DNA from: JBBSVE01 sp038233815
GTDB lineage: Bacteria; Pseudomonadota; Alphaproteobacteria; Rhodobacterales; Rhodobacteraceae
Reading direction: 5' to 3'
Length of the DNA stretch: 11,840 nucleotides
Assembly: GCA_038233815.1 (NCBI GenBank)
Contig: JBBSVE010000098.1
Location: 1 to 11,840 of the forward strand
Positions within the stretch are counted from its first letter, which is position 1; each line of letters starts with the position of its first letter. This document shows, in pieces, positions 1 through 6,036 of this stretch. Both the position numbers and the translations under genes were made by a program. The notes beneath the pieces are model-generated. The model was given only the letters and a program-made list of their open reading frames with translations, ran no database searches and was not told the DNA's origin.

Positions 1-349
1 AGACCCCCGCCACGGCCGCGATCACCGGCTTGCCGCAGGTCAGCATCGCTTTCACCAGATCGCCGGTCATCCGGGTGAAGGCCAAAAGCTCCCGCATCTC
101 CATCCCCACCAGCGGGCCGATGATCTCATGGACATCACCGCCCGAACAGAAGTTCCCGCCGTTGGAGCCAAGCACCACCACATCCACATCCGTGGCTTCG
201 GCGAGCGCCCGGAACGTGTCGCGCAATTCGGCATAGCTCTGGAACGTCAGCGGGTTCTTGCGCTCGGGCCGGTCGAGGCGGATCGACGCGATCCGGTCTG
301 TCACCTGCCACAGGAAATGCTCGGGCCTCAGATCCGCCAGCGTCGTCAT
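1..349 (-). CDS. Enoyl-CoA hydratase/isomerase (crotonase) family protein, N-terminal part
   Basis: Partial gene: the first 116 residues are in the window and the rest lies beyond base 1. The start is the ATG at 349-347, which overlaps the TGA of the MarR gene (ATGA), so translation is probably coupled. The N-terminal half shows crotonase features: the opening strand region IASIRLDRPERKNPLTF (residues 20-36), the first oxyanion-hole segment FCSGGD (67-72), and KPVIAAVAGV (107-116) leading into the second oxyanion-hole loop. The catalytic acidic residues would lie outside the window, so hydratase, isomerase and hydrolase cannot be told apart. As the last visible gene of an aromatic-CoA operon, it probably hydrates an unsaturated or ring-derived CoA intermediate in a beta-oxidation-like step; that role is inferred from context. 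Confidence 0.9.
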   Translation of the reverse strand, partial: MTTLADLRPEHFLWQVTDRIASIRLDRPERKNPLTFQSYAELRDTFRALAEATDVDVVVLGSNGGNFCSGGDVHEIIGPLVGMEMRELLAFTRMTGDLVKAMLTCGKPVIAAVAGV

Positions 350-795
350 GCCTCCACCTTTCCCAGTTTCCGGAAGATCCGGATCAGCGTGTCGATCTCC
401 TCGTCGGACGCGCCGTCGAACACCGCATTCACCTCGCGCTCATGGTCCGCTGCCAGATCCTCGAACCGCGCGGCACCCGCATCGGTCAGGGCGACGCGCA
501 CCGTGCGGCGATCGCTCGGCAACGGCGTGCGCACCACCAGACCGTCCCGTTCCAGCCGATCCACCACCGCCGTCGCATTGCCGTTGGAGACCAACAGCAT
601 GCGCGACAGTTCCGACATCGTCACCCCGTCCCGCCTGCGCCAGAGCGCCGCCATCACGTCGAACCGCGGCAGCGTCGTCGCGTGATGGACCCGCAGATGC
701 TCGCGCAACTGGCTCTCTGCCCCCCGCGTGACGCCCAAAAGCCGCACCCACAACTTCAGGCGGCGCTTGGAAAGGGCGTCGGGCAGATCCCTCAC
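346..795 (-). CDS. MarR-family transcriptional regulator
   Basis: A 149-residue protein, normal length for a MarR winged-helix dimer. The start is taken as the GTG at 795-793. It overlaps the TGA of the upstream SDR gene (GTGA), and no in-frame ATG gives a better protein; the same frame stays open far upstream but that part only shadows the SDR gene. Helices at about 5-55 should form the dimer interface. MSELSRMLLVS (60-70) and NGNATAVVDRLERDGLVVR (71-89) form the helix-turn-helix with the recognition helix. PSDRRTVRVALTDAG (93-107) is the beta wing with the usual D-x-R. MarR proteins in aromatic-acid operons usually repress until an aromatic acid or its CoA thioester binds. Its position inside the operon suggests autoregulation, and the palindrome at 3858-3871 is a candidate operator. 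The ligand is not known from the sequence. Confidence 0.93.
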   Translation of the reverse strand: MRDLPDALSKRRLKLWVRLLGVTRGAESQLREHLRVHHATTLPRFDVMAALWRRRDGVTMSELSRMLLVSNGNATAVVDRLERDGLVVRTPLPSDRRTVRVALTDAGAARFEDLAADHEREVNAVFDGASDEEIDTLIRIFRKLGKVEA

Positions 796-1532
796 GCCTC
801 GCCCCCGGTGAGCGCGATGGCCTGACCGTTCACCCCCTCCGCCCCGGCCCCGCAGAGCCAGAGCGCGGTCGCCGTGACCTCGGCGGGTCGGATCAGCCGG
901 TTCTGCGGGCTCATGGCCTCCAGCGAGGCGCGCGCCTCGGCTTCGGTTCCGCCGGTCCGCGCGGCGATATTCGCCACGCTGCGTCCCGTCATCTCGGTGT
1001 CGATGAAGCCCGGACAGATCGCATTCGCGGTTATCGGCAGATGCGCCACCTCCAGCGCCACCGACCGCACCAGCCCCACGACGCCGTGCTTGGAAGCGGC
1101 ATAGGCCGAAGTGTAGCGATAGCCCTTCAGCCCGGCGGAGGAGGCCACGGCCACCAACCGGCCCCACCCCGTCATCCGGCGCACGCCCTCACGGAAGGTG
1201 AGGAACGTGCCGGTGAGATTCACCGCCAGCATCGCGTTCCACGCCTCCACCGACGTGCGCTTCAGGGGTGCGCTGTCGGCGACACCCGCATTGGCGATCA
1301 CGATGTGGCAGTTCCCCGCCGCCTCGAAAAGTGCGGCCACCGACGCCTCGTCCGTCACGTCGGCGACGATCCCGCGGGTGTTTCGCAACCGTCCCGCGAC
1401 CGCCTGCAACGGCCCGTCGCGCCGTCCCGCGATCACGACCTCCGCGCCGGCGTCAGAAAACCCGCGCGCGAGGTCGGCGCCGGTCCCGGTGCCACCCCCG
1501 GTGATCAGCACGCGCTTGCCGGCCAGCGTCAT
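792..1532 (-). CDS. SDR-family NAD(P)-dependent oxidoreductase
   Basis: A 246-residue classical short-chain dehydrogenase/reductase. The start is the ATG at 1532-1530, which overlaps the stop of the monooxygenase gene (ATGA). The Rossmann cofactor motif TGGGTGTG is at residues 11-18, the NAG motif at 81-83, and AVNLTG at 103-108. The catalytic set is S131, Y144 and K148 (SAYAASK, with Ser 13 residues before Tyr). ICPGFIDTEM (172-181) and the C-terminal NGQAIALTGG are also typical, and full length is present. The enzyme should oxidise or reduce a hydroxyl/keto group with NAD(H) or NADP(H). In this operon the substrate is probably a hydroxylated or ring-reduced acyl-CoA from the upstream fused enzyme, as in the 2-aminobenzoyl-CoA route where dehydrogenases follow the monooxygenase/reductase. 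The substrate is inference; the family is certain. Confidence 0.94.
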   Translation of the reverse strand: MTLAGKRVLITGGGTGTGADLARGFSDAGAEVVIAGRRDGPLQAVAGRLRNTRGIVADVTDEASVAALFEAAGNCHIVIANAGVADSAPLKRTSVEAWNAMLAVNLTGTFLTFREGVRRMTGWGRLVAVASSAGLKGYRYTSAYAASKHGVVGLVRSVALEVAHLPITANAICPGFIDTEMTGRSVANIAARTGGTEAEARASLEAMSPQNRLIRPAEVTATALWLCGAGAEGVNGQAIALTGGEA

Positions 1533-3811
1533 GCCCGTGCCTGCTCCGCCGCGCGCTCGGCAAGGCGGCGGGCCTGTTCGGCCCCGGCGGCATAGGGCAG
1601 CGGCCAGTCGGCATCCGCCTCTCCCATCGCGACGGCGGCATGGAGGGTCCAGTAGGGATCGGCCAGATGCGGCCGCGCGAGGCACACCAGATCGGCCCGA
1701 CCCGCCATCAGGATCGAATTGACGTGATCGGGCTCATAGATGTTGCCCACGGCCATGGTGGGGATCCCGGCCTCGTTGCGGATCCGGTCGGAAAACGGCG
1801 TCTGGAACATGCGCCCGTAGACCGGCCGCGCCTGCGCACTCGTCTGCCCCGCGGACACGTCGATGATGTCCGCCCCCGCCGCCTTGAACATGGAAGCGAT
1901 ATCGACCGCCTCCTCCGGCGTCACACCGCCCTCGGCCAGCCAGTCCGAGGCGGAGATGCGCACGGCCATCGGTTTGCCCTCCGGCCAGATCGCCCGCATC
2001 GCGGCGAAGACCTCCAGCGGAAAGCGCATCCGGTTCGCGAGGCTGCCACCGTAATCGTCGGTGCGGTCGTTCGATGCCGGGCTGATGTAGGAGGACAGCA
2101 GATAGCCATGCGCCGCATGCAGCTCGATCATGTCGAAGCCCGCGCGGTCGCACATCTCCACTGCGCGGACATGCTGATCGCGCACCCGGTCCATGTCTGC
2201 CCGGTCCATCGCCTTCGGCGCCGCGTTGCGCGCCGTCCAGGGGATCGCGGAGGCCGACATCAGCGGCCAGTTCCCGGTGGCGAGCGGCGCGTCCATCTCC
2301 TCCCACCCGACCTGGGTGGAGCCCTTGCGCCCGGAATGGCCGATCTGGCAGCAGATCTTCGCCGTCGTTTCGGCATGGACGAAACCTACCAGTCGCGTCC
2401 ACGCCGCCTCATGGTCGGGCGCATAGAGGCCGGGGCAGCCGGGCGTGATGCGCCCTTCCGCCGACACGCAGGTCATCTCGGTATAGACGAGCCCCGCGCC
2501 GCCCTTCGCACGCTCGGCGTAATGGACAAAATGCCAGTCCGTGGGGCAGCCCTCCACCGCCTTGTATTGCGCCATGGGGGAGACCACGATGCGGTTCTTC
2601 AGCGACATCTGGCGCAAGCGGAAGGGCGTGAACATCGGCGCGTGACCCGCATTCCCGCCCGATTGCGCGGCAAACCAGTCTTCCGCCGATCGCAGCCATG
2701 CGCCGTCGCGGGCGCGCAGGTTCTCGTGCCCGATCCGCTGCGAGCGGGTCAGGAGCGAATAGTTGAACTGCACCGGATCGAGATCGAGATAGCGTTCCAC
2801 CTCCTCGAACCATTCGGTCGAGTTGCGCGCGGCTGACTGGAGGCGGAGGACGTCGACGCGCCGCTCCTCCTCGTAACGCGCGAAAGCCGCCGCCGTATCA
2901 GATTCGGAATGCAGGTAGCCTGCCAGCGCGATGGCACTCTCCAACCCCAGCTTGGTGCCTGATCCGATGGAAAAGTGGGCCGTCGCGGACGCGTCGCCCA
3001 GCAGGACGAGGTTCTCGTGCGACCAGTGTCGGCACAGCACGCGCGGGAATGACAGCCACGCCGACCCCCGGATGTGGTGCGCGTTCGTCATCAGGGACTG
3101 GCCGCCCAGATGGGCCGCGAAAATTCGCTCGCACACGGCGATGCTCTCGGCCTGATCCATCGCGCCGAAGCCTATGGCGTCGTAGGTCGCCTGCGTGCAT
3201 TCCACGATGAAGGTCGCGGTGTCGTTGTCGAACTGGTAGGCATGCGCCCAGACCCAGCCCTGCGGTGTCTTCTCGAAGATGAAGGTGAAGGCGTCGTCGA
3301 ATTTTGCCGTCGTGCCGAGCCAGACGAACTTGTTGGCCCGCGTGTCGACCTCCGGCTCGAACCGGTCCGCGAACTCCTGCCGCACGCGGGAATTGAGGCC
3401 GTCCGCACCCACGACGATGTCGTAATCCCCCATGTAGCCCGCGGCCGGACCCGCCTCCGTCTCGAACCTGAGGTCGACGCCAAGCTCGCGCGCGCGCTCC
3501 TGCAGATCGAGGAGGAACCGCTTGCGCCCAATTCCACAGAACCCGTGCCCGGACGACACCGTGCGCACGCCGCGATGGACCACGGCCACATCGTCCCACC
3601 ACGCGAAATGGCCGCGAATCCGCGCCTCGCTCACGGGATCGTTCGCGGCGAGGTTGGAGAGAGTCTCCTCCGACAATACGACGCCCCAGCCGAACGTGTC
3701 GTCGGCGCGGTTGCGCTCCAGCACGACGATCTCGTGCGCGGGGTCGCGGAGCTTCATGGATATCGCGAAATAGAGGCCCGCCGGGCCGCCGCCGAGTATC
3801 AGGATCTTCAT
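1529..3811 (-). CDS. Bifunctional FAD monooxygenase / OYE-like reductase (salicylyl-CoA 5-hydroxylase or 2-aminobenzoyl-CoA monooxygenase/reductase type)
   Basis: A 760-residue fusion of two flavoenzymes. Residues 1 to about 385 are a class A FAD hydroxylase. They carry the FAD-binding GGGPAGL (7-13), the DG motif VVGADGLNSRVR (133-144) and LLGDASATAHF (270-280) with the GD that contacts the FAD ribityl chain. Residues from about 393 to 745 are an old-yellow-enzyme type NADH:flavin oxidoreductase: FTPFRLRQMSLKNRIVVSPM (394-413), CQIGHSGRKG (488-497), ELHAAHGYLLSSYISP (563-578), DDYGGSLANR (585-594) and a C-terminal ADLVCLARP phosphate-binding region. This is the arrangement of the Azoarcus 2-aminobenzoyl-CoA monooxygenase/reductase and of proteins named salicylyl-CoA 5-hydroxylase. 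It should hydroxylate an aromatic CoA thioester with O2, and the second domain may reduce the ring. The start is the ATG at 3811, preceded by GGGGGA four bases upstream; an in-frame ATG at 3844 adds only non-conserved residues. First gene of the operon. The exact substrate is uncertain. Confidence 0.92.
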   Translation of the reverse strand: MKILILGGGPAGLYFAISMKLRDPAHEIVVLERNRADDTFGWGVVLSEETLSNLAANDPVSEARIRGHFAWWDDVAVVHRGVRTVSSGHGFCGIGRKRFLLDLQERARELGVDLRFETEAGPAAGYMGDYDIVVGADGLNSRVRQEFADRFEPEVDTRANKFVWLGTTAKFDDAFTFIFEKTPQGWVWAHAYQFDNDTATFIVECTQATYDAIGFGAMDQAESIAVCERIFAAHLGGQSLMTNAHHIRGSAWLSFPRVLCRHWSHENLVLLGDASATAHFSIGSGTKLGLESAIALAGYLHSESDTAAAFARYEEERRVDVLRLQSAARNSTEWFEEVERYLDLDPVQFNYSLLTRSQRIGHENLRARDGAWLRSAEDWFAAQSGGNAGHAPMFTPFRLRQMSLKNRIVVSPMAQYKAVEGCPTDWHFVHYAERAKGGAGLVYTEMTCVSAEGRITPGCPGLYAPDHEAAWTRLVGFVHAETTAKICCQIGHSGRKGSTQVGWEEMDAPLATGNWPLMSASAIPWTARNAAPKAMDRADMDRVRDQHVRAVEMCDRAGFDMIELHAAHGYLLSSYISPASNDRTDDYGGSLANRMRFPLEVFAAMRAIWPEGKPMAVRISASDWLAEGGVTPEEAVDIASMFKAAGADIIDVSAGQTSAQARPVYGRMFQTPFSDRIRNEAGIPTMAVGNIYEPDHVNSILMAGRADLVCLARPHLADPYWTLHAAVAMGEADADWPLPYAAGAEQARRLAERAAEQARA

Positions 3812-3857
3812 CCGGTCCCCCGTTGCCGAGGCCGAGACTGCCACCGGGTCCCTACTG

Positions 3858-3871
3858 TTTCAAGCTTGAAA
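3858..3871. promoter_or_regulatory. Perfect 14-bp palindrome, candidate MarR operator
   Basis: TTTCAAGCTTGAAA reads identically on both strands. It lies in the divergent spacer, centred about 53 bases upstream of the monooxygenase start and about 140 bases upstream of the start at 4004. Its AT-rich content stands out in a GC-rich spacer. MarR dimers bind palindromes of roughly this size, and a MarR gene is third in the adjacent operon. The link between the two is inference. Confidence 0.45.
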
Positions 3872-3889
3872 TTTCGGGTGGCCGGGGCC

Positions 3890-3906
3890 GTCCGGGAGCG
3901 CCGGAC
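3890..3906. repeat. Inverted repeat (6-bp stem) in the divergent spacer
   Basis: GTCCGG and CCGGAC are separated by the five-base loop GAGCG. It could form a small hairpin in either transcript leader. No T-run follows on either strand, so it is not a clear terminator. It may be chance in GC-rich DNA. Confidence 0.25.
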
Positions 3907-3920
3907 CCGCTTGAGCCTCA

Positions 3921-3940
3921 TTTGACGGCGGTTTGACGGC
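3921..3940 (+). repeat. Tandem direct repeat TTTGACGGC with 11-bp period
   Basis: Two identical 9-base copies (3921-3929 and 3932-3940) are separated by GG, so the second copy sits one helical turn after the first. Each contains TTGACG, close to a -35 hexamer, but no convincing -10 element lies 16-18 bases downstream of either. The position, 64-83 bases before the ATG at 4004, fits an activator site or promoter for the plus-strand gene. The function is unproven. Confidence 0.35.
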
Positions 3941-4003
3941 TCCGGGCTGGCCCTGCCGACCGGCATGGCGCAGCATCGGGAGAGCTTGCCCCGGAGGTTC
4001 CCC

Positions 4004-4909
4004 ATGCCCTTCCTCGCACACGCCGAAACCAGCGTCGGACTGGTCCTGCTCGCCCGATGCCCAGACCCGTCGATCGCGGCGCCGAGTGTCGCGAAGCATC
4101 TGGGACTGACGCTCGCCGACGCGACCGCCCGGCTGTCGGCATTGCCCTCGACGCTGGGGCACGGGGTGGAACGGGAAACGGCGCAACGTCTCAAGACGCT
4201 GCTGGGGGTGATGGGCGTGGAGGTCGAACTGACCCTCCCCGGGCAGGAGAGGAGCGCGGGCCTCTGGGATCTGGCGCTGCAACCGGTCCGGGGGAATGCG
4301 ATCCCGGCCCTCGCGGGGCAGGTCGGGGCGGCGCTGAGACCCCGCGTGCGCGGCCTGCCGTCGGACATTGCCGGGGCGCTGGCCGCACAGGGCGGGCTGT
4401 CACTCGCCGGCCTGACGGGAGAGGCCGTGCACGCCATCCGCCGCGCGCTCTGCGCCACCGCGGACCTGCGGGTGGTCGCGGCGCCCATGGCCGGGGCGCG
4501 GTTCGACGTGTTGACGAGGCAGCCCCCGTCCCGTCCGCTTGCCCGTCACGTCGCGCGGCTGGGCCTGACGCCCTGCCACCACACGGGGGCGCTCGCCAGC
4601 GGGATCGACCGCGCCACCTGCCGCCATCTCGCGACCCGGTTCCCGGACGCGGGGCTGGTCCCGCTCCACCGCTCGTTCCAGCGATTCGACATCGACCTCG
4701 TGCGGTCGGACCGGATGACCCCGCGCGAGCTTGCGGATTTTCTCGCCCCCCGCACCGCCGTTCCGCGCCAGGCGATCGAGCGGCTGGAGGCACCAATTCC
4801 CATCGACCGCGGTCTCTCGCGGTCCGACATGCTGGAATTTCTGGCGGATTATGCAGCACTGGGGCTGGAGACAAGAGCGCGGCTGCAACCTTCATTCCCG
4901 CTTCCCTGA
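4004..4909 (+). CDS. Flagellar-locus protein with four tandem bL12 C-terminal-domain-like repeats
   Basis: A 301-residue protein with no signal peptide or membrane segment. The start is the ATG at 4004, six bases after a clear GGAGG (3993-3997); an in-frame ATG at 3965 lacks such a site. By eye it divides into four units near residues 11-78, 87-160, 165-222 and 226-295. Each opens with a hydrophobic strand (VGLVLLAR, WDLALQPV, RFDVLTRQ, RFDIDLVR) and ends with a gap-free pattern: Gly-hydrophobic, then a helix, then a strand. These cores are GVERETAQRLKTLL, GLTGEAVHAIRRAL, GIDRATCRHLATRF and GLSRSDMLEFLADY. The same pattern occurs in the C-terminal domain of ribosomal protein bL12 (GVSKDDAEALKKALEEAG then AEVEV). 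The first repeat also matches the preceding GLGLKEAKDLVE region with GLTLADATARLS. In the ribosome this fold recruits translation GTPases. Here the gene precedes motB on the same strand, so a cytoplasmic protein-docking role in flagellar assembly or control is possible but inferred. Confidence 0.85.
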   Translation: MPFLAHAETSVGLVLLARCPDPSIAAPSVAKHLGLTLADATARLSALPSTLGHGVERETAQRLKTLLGVMGVEVELTLPGQERSAGLWDLALQPVRGNAIPALAGQVGAALRPRVRGLPSDIAGALAAQGGLSLAGLTGEAVHAIRRALCATADLRVVAAPMAGARFDVLTRQPPSRPLARHVARLGLTPCHHTGALASGIDRATCRHLATRFPDAGLVPLHRSFQRFDIDLVRSDRMTPRELADFLAPRTAVPRQAIERLEAPIPIDRGLSRSDMLEFLADYAALGLETRARLQPSFPLP

Positions 4910-5041
4910 GGGGGACGGGCACCGCGCCGGGTTCCGGGTCAGGCTCCTTGGCCCGCGGATCTGGTCATCCGGGTGGCGCTGCAGGCGCACGGTCGCCCTG
5001 ATGCCTGTCCGGGCCACGGGAAGTCCATACAATCCGAGAGG

Positions 5042-5056
5042 TTAACCGCACGTTCA
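5042..5056 (+). promoter_or_regulatory. CtrA-like box upstream of motB
   Basis: TTAA-N7-TTCA, matching seven of eight conserved bases of the alphaproteobacterial CtrA consensus TTAA-N7-TTAA, with the often-seen CC after the first half. CtrA commonly overlaps the -35 region. That would place transcription start near 5084, a further reason to prefer the motB start at 5104 over the GTG at 5083. It is a motif match only. Confidence 0.45.
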
Positions 5057-5103
5057 GCGCAATGGGTTAGGTAAGGTCTCGGGTGTTGGAAACGGGTGGT
5101 GTG

Positions 5104-5940
5104 ATGGGCGGGCAGGCAAATGCCAGACCAGTCATCATCAAGCGGAAGAAAGTGATCATCAGCGGCGGCCACCACGGCGGGGCGTGGAAGGTTGCCTATG
5201 CCGATTTCGTGACGGCCATGATGGCCTTCTTCATGCTGATGTGGCTGTTGAATGCGACGACGGAAAAGCAGCGAAAGGGGCTCGCGGACTATTTCAGTCC
5301 GACGATCCCGATCAACCGGGTCTCGGGCGGCGGCGACGGCGCGTTCGGCGGCGATTCCGTGTTCTCCGAGGATACGCAGGCGCAGAACGGCACCGGCGGC
5401 ACGTTGGGCGATCCGTCCGCCGCCGACAAGAACGGTGGCGAGGGGGGGGCTGCCGCCGCGATGGCCGCTGAGGCGATGAAGGCCGAGGCGGCGGCGGTGG
5501 ACAAGGCGCTCTCCGCCCGCTCCGGCGAAAGCATGACGATGGAGCGGGCGCTGCGCCACGTCGTCACCAAGGTGACCGACGAGGGGCTGGTGATCGAGCT
5601 GTTCGATCTGGAAGATGCGCCTCTCTTCGAGGGCGGAGAGCCTGCGGACGTCACCCGCGATCTGGCCGGCGTGCTGGCCGACGTGCTGGCAGTCACGACG
5701 AATGCCATCGCGGTCAACGGCCATGTCGCGAGCTTTCCGATCACGCTGATCGCGAACCCCGAATGGGATCTTTCGGCCGCCCGCGCGCAGACGATGCGCG
5801 GCTTGCTGGAGGCGGCGGGACTGGCACCGGCGCGGATGGCGCGCGTCAGCGGCTTTGCCGACCGCAAGCCCGCGGCGGCGAATCCGATGGCCGTGCGCAA
5901 CAATCGGCTGGAGGTGATTCTTTTACGCCGCGACAGGTAG
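5104..5940 (+). CDS. motB: Flagellar motor stator protein MotB
   Basis: A 278-residue inner-membrane stator protein. The N-terminus has the MotB signature: PVIIKRKK (9-16), GGHHGGAWKVAYADFVTAMM (21-40) and one membrane helix MAFFMLMWLLN. Asp34 in AYADF corresponds to the ion-carrying aspartate of E. coli MotB (D32). A Gly/Ala-rich linker follows, roughly 75-150. The C-terminal OmpA-like peptidoglycan-binding domain includes VNGHVAS, WDLSAARAQTMRGLLEAAGL, VSGFADR and RNNRLEVILLRR. MotA, its partner in the proton channel, is not in the window. The ATG at 5104 gives the usual short N-terminus and leaves room for a leader after the CtrA-like box; a GTG at 5083, with AAGG six bases upstream, would add seven residues. 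An eight-G run (5442-5449) lies in the linker. Confidence 0.95.
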   Translation: MGGQANARPVIIKRKKVIISGGHHGGAWKVAYADFVTAMMAFFMLMWLLNATTEKQRKGLADYFSPTIPINRVSGGGDGAFGGDSVFSEDTQAQNGTGGTLGDPSAADKNGGEGGAAAAMAAEAMKAEAAAVDKALSARSGESMTMERALRHVVTKVTDEGLVIELFDLEDAPLFEGGEPADVTRDLAGVLADVLAVTTNAIAVNGHVASFPITLIANPEWDLSAARAQTMRGLLEAAGLAPARMARVSGFADRKPAAANPMAVRNNRLEVILLRRDR

Positions 5941-5959
5941 GGCTGCGGTCTTTGCGACG

Positions 5960-5974
5960 TTAGGGCGAAATTAA
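5960..5974 (+). promoter_or_regulatory. CtrA-like box upstream of flgE
   Basis: TTAG-N7-TTAA, again seven of eight conserved bases of the CtrA consensus TTAA-N7-TTAA. It sits in the 96-base gap between motB and flgE, 62 bases before the flgE ATG. If the box overlaps the -35 region, transcription would begin near 6000 and leave a leader of about 35 bases. In Rhodobacterales, CtrA is known to be needed for flagellar gene expression. Direct control here is inferred. Confidence 0.5.
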
Positions 5975-6036
5975 GGCGAAGCGCGCAATCTGGGGTCTGA
6001 CCACCGAGTCGCAGCAGCAGAAAGGCGCTCCTCCAG

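Noticed and set aside
1640..2836. Long plus-strand open frame of 398 codons
   Set aside because: It lies entirely antisense to the well-supported monooxygenase/reductase gene, its translation is Arg/His/Gly-rich without family motifs, and such frames are common shadows in GC-rich DNA.
3074..3925. Plus-strand open frame of 283 codons
   Set aside because: It is antisense to the N-terminal FAD domain, and its composition and lack of motifs show a shadow.
3965..4003. Upstream ATG extending the repeat-domain protein by 13 residues
   Set aside because: There is no ribosome site before it, while GGAGG stands six bases before the ATG at 4004; the extra residues are outside the repeat pattern.
4057..5001. 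Alternative plus-strand frame of 314 codons overlapping the repeat-domain gene
   Set aside because: It is Gly/Arg/Ala-rich with no hydrophobic pattern, whereas the frame from 4004 has a good ribosome site and four matching structural repeats.
4939..5724. Minus-strand open frame of 261 codons
   Set aside because: It is antisense to motB, has Arg/His-rich translation and carries no recognisable domain.
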